Position numbers and translations under genes: made by a program. From Marsupella aquatica (Eukaryota > Marchantiophyta): 64,000 nt of DNA. Positions 1-11,890 of this stretch are shown piece by piece. The notes beneath the pieces are model-generated. The model was given only the letters and a program-made list of their open reading frames with translations, was not told where the DNA came from and did no database searches. Positions within the stretch are counted from its first letter, which is position 1, and every line of letters starts with the position of its first letter. The stretch covers positions 20,770,001 through 20,834,000 of the forward strand of contig OZ316894.1 in NCBI GenBank assembly GCA_973895155.1, in the 5' to 3' direction.

Positions 1-2349
1 TAGTGGTACCCATAATGTCTAGTATATGTTCATACTAAGCCTTCTTGAAGATTACAAGGATATTTCAAAGATGCAAACTCAAAGGATTATGATCCATTTG
101 ACATAGGCAACAAATGCAATGCTACAAGAACACACAAAAGTTCTTGAGGCTACGGAGGATTTAAGAATGGATTTGCGTAATCAGAAACTCATGAATGAAG
201 AAGTAGCGTTTGCAGATGCAAACCAAACCAATCAGTTGAGTTTCCTGGATTGTACAAGTCTCAAAGTATAGGAATTTTCCCATTATGAGAAAATGAATGT
301 TAGAATTATCTTTCTACCAGATATATAACAAATATATTCTATTCATAGTAAATTTTATACCAAGGAACAAAGTAGGTCTTGCAGATCTGACTATAGAGTT
401 TTTATCCTATAAATAACTGATGTTAAATGAGCCTGAAATGAAATTAAAAAATAACAACAAATAATCTGTGTTAATTAATATCCTCCCTCCTTTCCATGTT
501 ACTGTTTACAAATATTAAGCTAGGACAGACTGAGGGGTTTTCTGTGAAGCCCCTGTGCATTTCCAAAGCTGAGGACATCCAAACATGCTTGGATAGCACT
601 CTACAATTCAGACTGAAATATTACCTCTAAACGGGCTCCTGACCATTTGTAGCTGGCAAGGTAGCCGGTTTCCATAAGTTTAGTGGTGATAAGTATCTGC
701 TTATGCCCAAAACTACTCAGGGAGTCCTTCCCCAAAGTGCTAAGTAGTTGCTCATGCCCAAACTACAGGCTGTACTCAGGCTGGGGCATCCTTCACAAAG
801 TGAAACATCCATTGGCAGTTTGTTTACAATATTTGACCATTTTTGCATGCATTGGTGATGTAGCAAATGATGTAAAAAAAATCTCAAACTTTGTCAAGTA
901 ACAGATTGGACATCAGAGAACACGTTGGAAACATTTAAGCCTGAACAAAGATCCAAAGTTGTCCAAATAAATGTCCCAGGCTGCCAAAAACCAGCATTTA
1001 ATAGCTGATCCAGGTGCCTAGAAAAACTACTCAGGGCATTTTTCTCAAAAGTGAAGCATCCTTCCAAAAGCACTTGGAAGTGTGAATTTTGGGTGTAAAG
1101 TAATACATCATGTGTCATAGCCAAACGGGCTGTTTATACTTGATTTTAATTTAAAGATATAAAAAAATCAGCTTTTTTATCTAGCTTTTGTAAGTATCAA
1201 TAACTTACAGTTCTATCAACAGTACAATCTTTACTTCTTCATGATTGAGTTTTGTCCCAAGCTTCAAACAATTGACTGGGATGGAATTGTTAATTCTTTT
1301 GAGATTCTGGTCATGATCATGGAAAATATATTCATGTTCATGTTCATGCTCAATGCCATTGCTTTGCACATGCAGTAGTCCTTGTGGCTATGTTGTTTTT
1401 GTAAAAATTATTTTGCCGTTTGAGTCATGTTGTTCTTGCCGTCCAAGTGTTGTGGTTGCAACCATGTATTCATGTGAGTTGCGCATTGAAATGTTGGCGT
1501 TACAGATAGTGTATCCTTGCAAACAGTTATGTTGTGGAAAGTTTGTCATTATGACTAAAGTACTTTGTTACAAAAGAGTTGTCTTAGTTTGCAGAAATGT
1601 TGTCATTGCACAAAATTCATGTGTAGAATGTTGTAGAAATCGACACAGAAATAGAGGTGAAAAAGGCAAATGAGTTGGAAGTATGTTACACTCTTGGCAA
1701 GTCAGAGCTTTGGCAGGAATTTGCGAGAGAGCCAAAATAGAACAATTGACAGTTGGGAGCATGCCCTCAAGCAGGTCAGGCAAGACCCCTCGGCAGAAAA
1801 TAAGTTGACCATCCCCCTTTTTATGATATATCTCTCCCCCCTCTCCACAGAGGGAAAATGGGGGCCAGCTTATTTTCTTGCCTGATTTCTGTCAGGTTTG
1901 CATGTCCGCGCCCACCCGAGCACCCTGTGTGCTGACCATCACCTTGCAACGCCTTTTTCTACCACCTGACAGTCACAATATATTTCAAATGATTTTGAAA
2001 ACATATATATTACAAAGTGATTTTGAAAACTGACCATGGACAAGTGTTGGGTGGGATTGTATATTACTACAGATTTTATATATTTACCACATGTAATCAT
2101 GGGTTTTGTAGCTATTGACATAATTATGCTGCTCATAGTCTTCACTTTGAATTCCACTTGAGTTCAGTTCTGGTTATTGATTATATGCTTGGATGCACTT
2201 GGTAATAAGAAAAGAGGTAGACTTGTACAAGGGAAACTCAGGCTAAAAATGAGCCACAACGAAGGTAAACTTGGGGGTCAACTTTAAGCTTGAAAATATT
2301 ATTTTGTTCTTCACCATCAGCTGACATTCTTGTGCAATACATTTTGTAG
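1..2349. other. Mostly non-coding; possible upstream coiled-coil exon
   Basis: No complete gene is evident. Bases 107-265 (+) follow an AG acceptor and read open for 53 codons in a polar, helix-prone frame (it includes LEATEDLRMDLRNQKLMNEE), ending at a weak GT donor. This could be an earlier exon of the coiled-coil gene downstream. Its phase (0) does not match the phase-2 start of the exon at 2350, so at least one linking exon would be missing. Bases 955-1110 resemble 15900-16045 (both contain tctcaaaagtgaagcatcc), which marks a dispersed repeat. Confidence 0.4.
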
Positions 2350-5300
2350 GGTAACAACTCAAAGTCATGCTGAAAGCATTGCTTCTCCTGCAATCACCAA
2401 ATTTCGTTTTCCAATGTCAAAGGATGAGAAAAGGAATTATGTGAGTGAACCGAGTAAGCAAATTCATCCTAGTTAGATTTGGCAACGATTTCACATACTT
2501 TCTGAACCTGTCAAGCTTTTAGTTCATTTTTTCTTAAATGACTAATTGTGATTCCGGATTTAACACTGCATGTTGGATAATAATCTCCTGGCCCACCCCT
2601 TAAAAATAATTTGACAAAGTAAATTCTAGGTAGAGCTCAAATGCAGGACAATATTGCTAAGCAAAGGAGGGAGACTGAGGCCCTAGAATTAGAGCTTTGG
2701 AGACAAGAAAATAGACTACCAAGTCAAGGACGAGCTCCCAAACAAGGGGGTATCTTGATACAAGATGAAACTATATCAAAACTAGAATGTGAAGGCTTGA
2801 AAAGGAATATGTTGGATGCCCAACATCACTTGCATTTGATCCACCAACAACTACAATTTAACTTCAGTAATGAGGAACAATCAACTCCCCAACTCCTTCC
2901 ATCCAGGGATGAATCTCTTCAAGCCTTCAATTTCAGGACTATTGAACGAGAAACTCAAAAGACAGTGTTACCAGGAGAACAAAGCCATTCAAAATGGGAC
3001 TCAAGCTTGGAAAGTGAAATGAAGAAAAGCCGAGAACAACTGCTAGGTGAAATAGCTCATATGAAAGAGCAGTTATTCAAAGCGGAAGAGGAATGCAATT
3101 GTCTCCAAGAAGAGAACGAATCATTGAGACTTCAAACAGTTCACAGCGAGTTTGAGCTCCAAACAAACTTGGGAGCAGCTCAACTTGAATCCCACGAAAG
3201 CTTTGCTCACATTTCCAAATTGAAACAAGACTGGGAGTCAAATTTTGAGAAGGGAAGACTTGATCAGAATGGAATAGTATCCAGAATGAAGGAGAAGCTA
3301 ATTAAAGCAGAAGAACGATGTATTTTTCTCCAAGAGCAAAATGAATTGCTAAAAGTTGAAGCAGTTCAAAATGGGTTTAAGTTGAACACAAGCTTGGGAT
3401 CGGCTGACCTTGACTCTTCTGAAGACATTGCTGAATCTTCCCAATTGAAGGAAGAAATGGAGTCCAAAATTGCTGAGAAAGAAATTCTTCACCAAAATGA
3501 CTTAGATTATATTAAAGCAATATTACTCAAAGTAGAAGAGCGATGCATTGAGCTCCAAGAGCAGGTTGAATTGTTGAAAGTTGAAGCAGTGGAAAATGAG
3601 TTTGAGTTGCACACAAAACTAGGATCAGCTCAACTTGACTCTTTGGAAGGATTGGAATCCAATGCTGCAAAAAACCAACTTCAACAGGATGAACTAGCTT
3701 GTTTAAAAGAAAAATTACTGAAAGCAGAAGAGCGATGCATTGAACTAGAAGAGGAAAACGAGTTGTTGAAAGTTCACGCAGTTCAAAATGAATTTGAGTT
3801 GCATACCAAACTAGGATCAGCTCAACTTAACTCTGTTGAAGGCTATGCTCACATTTCCCAATTAAAAGAAGGAATGAAGTCCAATGCTGAGAAAGAACGA
3901 CTGCAACAAAATGAATTAGCTTCTTTGAAGGAGAAGCTACTCAAAGTAGAAGCTCAGGTTGATTTGGCGGACAAGTTGCAACAATGTGAGTTGGAACTCA
4001 AACGAGCTCAGGAATTGCTCTTGAAGAGAGACGAGGAATGTGATTTGTTGAGGGGACAACTTGATGCTTTGAAATTGGAAGGTGTACACAGTGAGCTTGA
4101 AGTGCAAATGGATTTGGGACAAACTCAAGTTCTACTGCATGAAGTCCAAAGGCAATATGAACAGTTGAAGGACGAGATAAAATCAAATGCACAGAAGGAG
4201 AAAAAGTACCTCCAAGACCTAGAAGGTGAGCTACTGCAAATCTCTGAAAGAAATGATAAGCATCATTCTCGTAATGATGAAAACCTTAGGCAAAGTTTGA
4301 GTCGCAGAGAGCAAAAGGAAGCTCAACTCTCCAGGGACTTAACGGAGTCTCAAAATAAACTAGAGGAGACAAGGGAAATTCTACAAGAAACTCAGCAAAA
4401 ACTTTCTCGCTTTGAAGATGCCATGCAAGAAGAAGTAGAAAAGAAAACATTTGAAATGAGTAAACACTTGCAAGATTTGGAAAGGGACTGTTTTGCATCC
4501 AGACAAGAGCTTGAAAACCTTAAGAAAAAATCACAAGAAGATTTACAATACATGAAGGACCAACTGCTGATTGCTCAACAAGAGGCTCAAGAGTCTTTAT
4601 ATAGAAGAAGAAAATCATCACAAGAGTTGCGAAGAATCAAGAATGAACTCAAAAATACTGAAAAAGAGCACTTGGAGAGGAGCAATAGAGCTTCTCAACA
4701 GTTGATGAACACAAAAAAGGAACAAGATGATTGTAGGGCTGAAAAACAAATTCTGTTTGAGAAACTGGAGAAGCTTCAATTGGAAAACATGGAACTTCAA
4801 ACACAAATGGAGCAAGTGCTCACTAAAGAGATGAATGGTCTAAAAGAAGCAAGTGCGACTCTCCTGCAGATTTCTGGAGCAAAGAATGCTCAATCTGAGC
4901 AAGTCTCAGAAGATGTTGGTGGTGTGAAAGACGTTGCTTTATCTATGCTTGCCTTTGTGAGTTTTCTTTGGTCATACAGTTACGATCTCATAGGGGCCCA
5001 TTCAGTTGATTTCTAATTCTTTAGTCATACAAATTATCCATGAGTAAAGAGTCAAACTCAATGAAAGCACATTCACAACTGAATAATAACTAAACAATGT
5101 TTTAATCTGGGTTTAGAATAGCTCTGACATATACCAGTTCTGTTTCATTAATCAGATTGTACATTATGCACACAGTAATTTAAATACACATTTGGATTGT
5201 CCCTGGCTTGTTTTCAAAGGTTGAGGATGTGACGCGCATGTTGGCAGAAATGCACAAGGTCTTTGCAGAACATAAAAACGAACAGCAAAGAATGAGGGAA

Positions 5301-6512
5301 GACATTACAAAGCACTTGCAAGATTCTCCTCCAGTAACGCTGATGGAGAATCAAGCTACTTCTTGTGAGATATTGGATGGGGAACTTGATCCTATGTTTG
5401 ATTCTGAAGAGTGTGAAAGATGTTCCAAACCTTCTCATCCTTATGTATTTGGGAAAAGTTCTAAGGTTTATTTTCCATATGTCACTTTGTAATTATGATA
5501 ACTGTTGTTGAAAAGAAAATAAATGAAAAATCAAATGGATTTTCACGTGTGGTGAAGTTTACAATCAACATGTATGGAGGATTAAAAATGCTAATAATAA
5601 TTTTCTATAACTATGTTTAACCTGAAATATTGATTCTTAATAATTGATCCAAAACAAAAGGAAAAAAATTTCAACATTTTTGCCTCACAAGAACATTTCA
5701 GTTAACAATAGCAAAGTAGTGCAAAGAGTACCTAGTTAAGTCTAGCTTTTAAAACACTTGGGCTACTTCTTCATGTGCTAGTACAAGAGTACCTTCAAAA
5801 CACTTGGGCTACCTCTCCCATGTGCTTGTGTACTAGCTCACTTTCATTAGTTGATTATTAAGAGTTTAATTGCAAGAAAAAATTTAACTTGGGACAAATA
5901 TTTAGCTGCAGTTGTTGGAGAGTTATAATTACTTGTAAATTATGACACAATCACACATGATTTCAACCAGGACTGTTATCCAATGAATCAGCTACAGGTA
6001 GATGAAGAAGGAAATTCTTAAATCTAGTCACGTCTTTACTGCAGGACGATGTGGAAGAAGAGTTAAAAGAAGCTTTGAGAACATATGGAATTGGGCCAAA
6101 CACCATAGGAATACCAGATGCCATATATACAAAGTTAAAATCAGAACGATGTCACCGGTAATTTTTGAACATCCCTATTGAACGTTTTGTATCACATGAA
6201 TGCTTACATATATACCAGCAAAAGACTCTTAAAAAAAATTCATAAGTTGACCACATCTTTGAGTATGACACTGTTGTTCATGATTATATGCATGATCCTA
6301 TGCTCCAGATCCAGCTCAAGAGCTACCCAAAAATATGTGGTAAGGCATCTGACTGTATTATAAATTAACTCAAATGACGTTGCTTGCTAAAGTTTACTGA
6401 CCATACTTCATGCAGTAGATCCTACTGTGGACATAAACCCTATAAGCAACCTGTTATAAAATGGTTTGAACATAAAAAGTCGGGTAAAAAGTGTCCAGTT
6501 GAAAGAGACTGA
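2350..6512 (+). CDS. Long coiled-coil protein with RING-like C-terminus (spliced)
   Basis: Exons are 2350-2440, 2647-4956, 5220-5465, 6045-6157 and 6416-6512, all with GT..AG borders and matching phases, giving at least 951 residues and a TGA stop. The first listed exon starts in phase 2, so the 5' end lies further upstream; alternatively translation could start at the ATG at 2641. The large exon encodes an almost continuous Glu/Lys/Leu/Gln-rich coiled coil. Five imperfect repeats of 64-75 residues start at bases 3061, 3286, 3511, 3703 and 3925, with a core like LLKAEERCIELQEQNELLK followed by a FELHTKLGSAQL-type segment. The last two exons add a short Cys/His-rich tail with the order C-G-H, I-x2-W, C-P, reminiscent of the second half of a RING or U-box. 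I do not recognise the family; a cytoskeletal, centrosomal or nuclear scaffold role is only a guess. Confidence 0.72.
3061..4200 (+). repeat. Five in-frame ~220-bp coding repeats
   Basis: Within the large coiled-coil exon, the DNA repeats with periods of 225, 225, 192 and 222 bases. All periods are multiples of three, so the frame is kept. Copies 3 and 4 are the most alike (both carry GAGTTGCA-type stretches and encode HTKLGSAQL), which suggests recent duplication or conversion between neighbours. The fifth copy has diverged in its second half. Confidence 0.8.
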
Positions 6513-6892
6513 TTAGTATATTTCTTTATAGAGAATGTTGATGTGTGGGTCTGATATTGCTATTGCACTCACTGAGTATTGAACAATTGGATTGACCAGT
6601 AATGAAGACCTACACTATCATCCACGAGGAGGGGTCCGAATATCCAGTGATACCAGTGGTCATATTGTGGGAAAATAACTTTGTCGGACAATGAACAAGA
6701 TGCTTCAGTGTATTGATGGAACTGACCTAAAAAGTTAGATAAATGTTTGAAGCTCGATCTTAATGTACCTATTCACTAGAGGGGATCAACATATAGACTA
6801 AAATGCCCGTGACCAAAGGGGTTTGGTCACAAAAGCTGAACTACTCTTTATAATTTGTGACTGATTAGTTATTGTCACCAATACATCATGAA

Positions 6893-6962
6893 TGTTTCAT
6901 TAGTATAGTGATCACTCTCGTGAGGGGGAGGTCTCAGGTTCAAAACTCGCGTCCTGAAATGC
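6893..6962 (+). mobile_element. Possible tRNA-derived SINE head
   Basis: The stretch has a tRNA-like layout: a box-A-like segment (tagtatagtgatcactc) followed about 35 bases later by a box-B-like GGTTCAAAACTC. No intact cloverleaf could be drawn, and a clear poly-A tail or target duplication was not found. It may be chance similarity. Confidence 0.3.
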
Positions 6963-7276
6963 TTTGACCCAAATTTGACTCGCAATAGTACAAAAACATG
7001 ATAAGTTGGGGTTGCATTTAAATTTGAGAAAAATTAATAAATACAAGGAAAAGATAATTCATTATAATATGATACCTCAAAATAATATAAGTTTGAAATA
7101 GAATTCATACATGTAATTTTTATTTGATAAGAGAAAAAATGTATCAAAACCTAAATGTATCTAAAAGACTAACCTAAATTAACCCTAAATCGTCCACCAC
7201 CTAATCTGAAATAAATCATAAAGAATTTAATCTTTTTCTCCTCTCATCGTCAACCTTTCGTTGATGTATATACAAA

Positions 7277-7414
7277 CCAGCATCTGAAGGATGAACACGC
7301 TTGTCGGCAAAATATTTCTCAAGCAACAAGCATTGTATGCATCGACCAGCATCTAAAGGATGAACACGCTCGTAGGCAAAATACTTCTCAAGCAACAAGC
7401 ATTGTATGCATCGA
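7277..7414. repeat. Two tandem 69-bp copies
   Basis: Copy 1 (7277-7345) and copy 2 (7346-7414) both run from ccagcatct to gtatgcatcga and differ at only a few positions. The duplicated segment has no recognised coding role. Confidence 0.85.
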
Positions 7415-8780
7415 GAACACTCCATCGATGACAACACAAAGCCAAAGTATATCTCCAACAAAAAAGAGTTGCATCCAAATGTCCCGCCAAATGTACTAGA
7501 TTAAGTGACTATAGGCAGGTCTGTAGCAAATGACTAGGTCATTGCTACCACCGGCTAGAGCAAACTCACACTAGTCCAAGAGAATACGATAGAAAACTAT
7601 CTATGAACGACCCTAATGATCGAGCGCGTCCCTCCACGACCACCTAGGCAAATGGTAGGTTGCAAGCAATGCTTATGGCACCGCTTGCCCCAGCAAATGC
7701 CTATGAGGTCTCTTTGGCCAAAAAAGGCAAAAGAATAAGCAATGAGAGGAGAAGAGAAGAGAATGAGGAGAATGAACTGAGAGACTCTCCTTTTTATGCT
7801 AATCATCTCTAAGTTCCTAATTAATGTCATACCTAAATTCATTAGCGACTAATTAATATCATACCTAACCTAATTAAAAGCACACCCACCCATTCTTCTA
7901 GAATTACTCAAATAAAAATCTATATCTATGTTGAAAAATGAGTGAGAAGTCCACAAAAGGAATAAAAACACATTTTTTGTTTTGATGTTGACCCCCCTCT
8001 TGCAAGAAAAAGGAAAGATTTATAAAACCTGAAATCTCTCCATTCTTTGTCTTTATTGTTCCTCCCCTTAAAAGACCCTTAAACCATCCATCGCTCCCCA
8101 CTTCTAAGATAGAATAGGGGTTAGCTTGTTCGATACACTCAACTAGTGTCTGCCCCCTCTAGCAAGAAAAAAATATAAACAAAGACCATTTTGAAAATCT
8201 CTCCCTTAAATACCCTTAAACCTCTCAGCAATTAAAGAAAAAATTCTTTAAACCCTTATTATTTCTCCCCTTAAAGTAATCCTCCATCCGGGCCAAAAAA
8301 TAAAAATGTCTCTTTTTGTCTTTTTTATTTTCCCATTCTTTAAAATACCCTTGATTCTCTATCTGTTTTAATTCTCAAAGAAAATAAAATAATGAGATCA
8401 ACCATAGGGCATGCTCCTTACTCATCGTTTTTTCTAAAAAAAAGAAGCCCCTGTAAAAATCTTTTCGAGGTGACCAATTTCACCCAAAAACAAAAAGGAA
8501 GCCCTTTTAAGAGTCGTACCTTTTCAAGGTGACTTTGGTCCCAAAGGGAGATATATAAAAGCATTAAGAAATTCTGATAACTAAAAGACAAAGACATTAA
8601 ATGGTGAGAGAATCAAGTACACATGTACATTGAGGGGGGAACATTTAATGTACTTTCATTTGTGTTGAATACAATATACTCTGTGTACTTCAATTTGTCT
8701 TGATCTTGAGTACTCCATACAAACTAAAGAGTGTTAGAATGAATATATTGTGACTAAAGTATATTTGTGTGCCTCTATAC

Positions 8781-8855
8781 GTATGTGGAGAAAGCATATG
8801 TGAAGAAAATGTATGTGAAGAAAACGTATGTGGAGAAAACGTATGCGCAGAAAAA
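8781..8855. repeat. 15-bp minisatellite, five copies
   Basis: Five consecutive 15-base units of the form gtatgtggagaaaac lie at 8781, 8796, 8811, 8826 and 8841. Because the period is a multiple of three, both strands show short five-residue repeat ORFs here; these are by-products, not evidence of a gene. Confidence 0.9.
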
Positions 8856-9465
8856 AAATTTGGAGCCATTTTGGGCTCCCACCACAAAGCTGAACTTTAA
8901 GTTCAGCCAACAAGTGAATTTTTTGAGCACATGCACCGAGACCAGTAGGTGGTTGCAATAGACATGATTGATCACCCACTGTATAATTAAGTAAACCAAA
9001 TATGAACAATGTACCTGTATTTCAATAAGGACTACAGTAACTACTTTTTTTTTAATTGTTAAGTACTTTACTAAAGGCATCAGTATATGTTATTGGATAT
9101 TTCTGTGGGTATCTCCACTCAGGCCCCTCAAAGCCTTGCCAAGGGCCTTGCCTTTGCCCTAACTTGCTGGCAGATGAGTCTGTCCTCCCCTGCCCTGCCC
9201 CTCAAGTCCCTCCTTCACCCTTGCCCCTCACTTGTGGCTGTCTGCCTTGTGAGGACAAGTTTGTGCATGGCCTGCATTTGCGCGCCACACTCTGCCCATG
9301 ACTTAATTTGCATCTTACACATTTCATCATATTTTGTCTGAAGTTTATTGTTTTGGCTCAAACTCTTATTCCCACAGTCTTTTATCTCAACTTACTATAT
9401 TCTGCCTTGACAACATATTATCTGACTAATTTGAGCCTATTTGTCAGTTCCTTTTGTTTTTGGCT

Positions 9466-9470
9466 TAGCT
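9466..9470. repeat. Target-site duplication (left), tagct
   Basis: The five bases tagct directly before the left LTR recur directly after the right LTR (15283-15287), as expected for insertion of a Ty1/copia element. Confidence 0.9.
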
Positions 9471-9814
9471 TGATGAGCATAGACGACATTCGCAACGGCA
9501 AGCCCATGAACCATCCAACGCACAATAGTCGACACAGAGAGATACGTGGTTCACCTCCACATGAGGCTACGTCCACGGGAACACACAAGAGCTTTACTGC
9601 ACTCTAGGCCGACCGGCCATACCAAGCATCCACAGCACAAGCTCTCCCTATCTCTCAACTAGCTCCATAACAATGAGCCTAAGTTCCACCAGGGTCTGGC
9701 ATCAGCCCTGGCTATATGCACAACAGTACTACCGCTAACCTTAGCTAGGTCCTAACCCGAGTTAGCCTAACTATGGTTAGCACAAGGGTCACAAGACTAG
9801 AGCAATATCTAACA
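9471..9814 (-). repeat. 3' LTR of the copia element
   Basis: It begins TGATGAGCAT and ends CTAACA on the + strand, with the usual TG..CA termini. Aligned by eye with the other LTR it has the same length and five differences, near 9485, 9625, 9670, 9725 and 9787. Confidence 0.93.
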
Positions 9815-9828
9815 AACTCCCCCTTGAC
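9815..9828 (-). promoter_or_regulatory. Polypurine tract of the copia element
   Basis: On the - strand the bases next to the 3' LTR read CAAGGGGGAGTTTG, a purine-rich plus-strand primer site in the expected place. The same motif sits next to the LTR of the second element near 61283. Confidence 0.85.
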
Positions 9829-10043
9829 TCTTGTCTTGGGGACTGGACTAAATGCTACCATATGGAATCCTCAACGGGAAGTTCTAGACAATCACCAAAC
9901 CAGGTCTCCCCCTAAAAACCACAAGGGCTAAAAACCACAAGGGTTAACTGAGGGTTAACTAGAACTAAGTCGTAGCCTAACAGGAATGAGTAATCCATAT
10001 ACAAATAGTCACACATTGTTAAATAACTCTTCTTGCACTACAA

Positions 10044-10583
10044 CTACAAAACCTGCAAAGTAGCACGATGTCTTGAGAAACTCTCCAAAGGAATCACTTT
10101 GGTAAAGGCATCAGCGGGATTGAGCTTTCCATCAATCTTGACTAGCTCAAAAGTTTTATCAGACACTGCTTGCCTGATAAAATGGTACCTGATATCAATA
10201 TGCTTCACCCTGCTATCCATCACCTGGTTAGCAGCCAAGTGAAGAGCACTCTGACTATCACAGTTTAGAGTCATTTTGCCATGCTCTAAACCCATCTCCG
10301 CGATCAACTTATCCAACCAAATCGCTTCCTTTGCTGCTTTTGCTGCTGCAACATACTCTGCTTCTGTAGTAGACTGAGATATACACTTTTGCAAGGTAGA
10401 TTTCCAACTGATACATCCTCCTCCAAGAGTAAATACAAACCCAGTTGTAGACCTCCTTGTATCCAGACAGCCCCCATAGTCAGAATCTACATAGCCAACC
10501 AACGTTCTATCTGATCTATTATCAAATAGTAATCCATAGTCCTATGTTCCCTTCAGATACCTGAGAATCGACTTCACAGCTTC
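10044..10583 (-). pseudogene. copia RNase H domain (broken)
   Basis: The frame encodes the copia RNase H domain: GYVDSDYGG, RRSTTGFVFTLGG, STTEAEYVA, the catalytic-region DSQSA and a VKHIDIRYHFIR tail, followed by DAFTK near the 3' end. It continues the reverse-transcriptase frame. Two TAG codons interrupt it: one at about 10584, where the family normally has Trp (VH-W-EAVK), and one at about 10542 after YLKGT. Confidence 0.9.
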
Positions 10584-11890
10584 CTAGTGTACCTTCCTTG
10601 GATTTGACATGAATCTGCTAACCTTGCCCATCACTAGGGCCAAGTCAGGCCTAGTACAAGTCATCAAATACATCAGACTGCCTACTGCCTTCTCATAAGG
10701 AATCTTAGCCATCAGACCTTTCTCCACAGCATCCGTAGGAGAGAAAGCCGATGATAACTTGAAATGTGAAGCTAAAGGAATACTCACTGGCTTACAATTT
10801 TCCATGTTGAATCGTGCAAGTACTTTCCTCGCATACTGGCCTTGACTCAAGCACAACTGTCCAGTCTCAGAGTTCCTAAAAATCTCCATCCCTAAGATTC
10901 TCTTGGCCTTTCCAAGATCCTTCATCCTGAATTCAACACTCAATTTCGCCTTGAGACTGCCAACCTCAGATTGATCTTTAGCCACAATCAACATGTCATC
11001 CACATAGATAACCAGAATGATGAAACCAAATACATCATTCTTGACTGATTTCGTATACACACAAGGATAATAATACACCATCCTTGTAAAACCTTGAGCA
11101 AACATGAAATCATCAACCCGCTTGTTCCATTGTCTGGGAGACTGCTTCAATCCATACAAGGACTTGAGCAATCTGCAAACTAAGTTCTCTTGGCCCTTCT
11201 TCATAAAGCCTAGTGGTTGTCTCATGAAGATCATCTCTTCCAAGTTGCCATAGAGAAAAGCAGTAACAACATCCATCTGATCCATCACCAGAAACATAAC
11301 AAGCTGACACAAGATCCGAATTGTGGAATACTTAGCAACCGGTGAAAAGACCTCATTGTAATCTAGTCCTTTCTCTTGAGTGAATCCCTTGGCAACAAGC
11401 CTTGCCTTGTAGATCTTGTCTCCACCCTCTGAAGGACTATCCTTCAACTTGTAAATCCACTTGCTGTCCACCACTTGCTGACCTCTTGGAAGCTCCACCA
11501 GCTCCCATGTCTTGTTGTCACTCAAAGATTGCAACTCCCTCTGCATTGCTGCATTCCACTCATGCTTTTGTTCTGAAGCACAAGCCTCACTGTACGAAGA
11601 AGGCTCTCCTTCTTCCAAGATCAAAGCCATATCATCTTCATCAGGTGCAATGTCAATATCATCTAGCTTAGACAAGTCTGCCCATTTACCATACCTGGTA
11701 GGAGCTCTAGTAGAACGACTGGAAGTTCTTCTAGTAGATGACTTATGCTGATCTGTTGCTGCTGCTGGTTGAATTTGAGGTACCCCAGCAACAATTTGCT
11801 CCTCTTGTTCCATCACAGGAACCAGCTCCAAGCCCGGAGGTTCTCCATCTCTCCTGTCATGAACTACATCATGACTAATCTCCCCCTCAA
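10584..11890 (-). pseudogene. copia reverse transcriptase domain (broken)
   Basis: The frame carries the full copia reverse transcriptase core: the KARLVAKGFTQ start, DYNEVFSPVAK, QMDVVTAFLYG, SLYGLKQSPRQW and the catalytic YVDDML. It is shifted relative to the integrase frame upstream; the shift lies near 11880-11920. A TAG stop separates it from RNase H. The core motifs are intact, so the damage looks recent. Confidence 0.92.

Larger units (their letters stand above)
6513..9465. other. Intergenic, no gene seen
   Basis: I see no convincing exon here. The stretch is AT-rich with many short homopolymer runs. It holds the SINE-like head, the 69-bp duplication and the 15-bp minisatellite listed separately, and C/T-rich sequence at 9120-9300. 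Confidence 0.6.

Noticed and set aside
8690-9080. Repeat-containing ORFs on both strands (5-residue repeats)
   Set aside because: They arise from the 15-bp minisatellite, whose period is divisible by three, and have no start context or conserved flanks.
9056-9341. Cys/Pro-rich overlapping ORFs on the + strand
   Set aside because: Two frames are open at once over C/T-rich low-complexity DNA, which is typical of chance ORFs.
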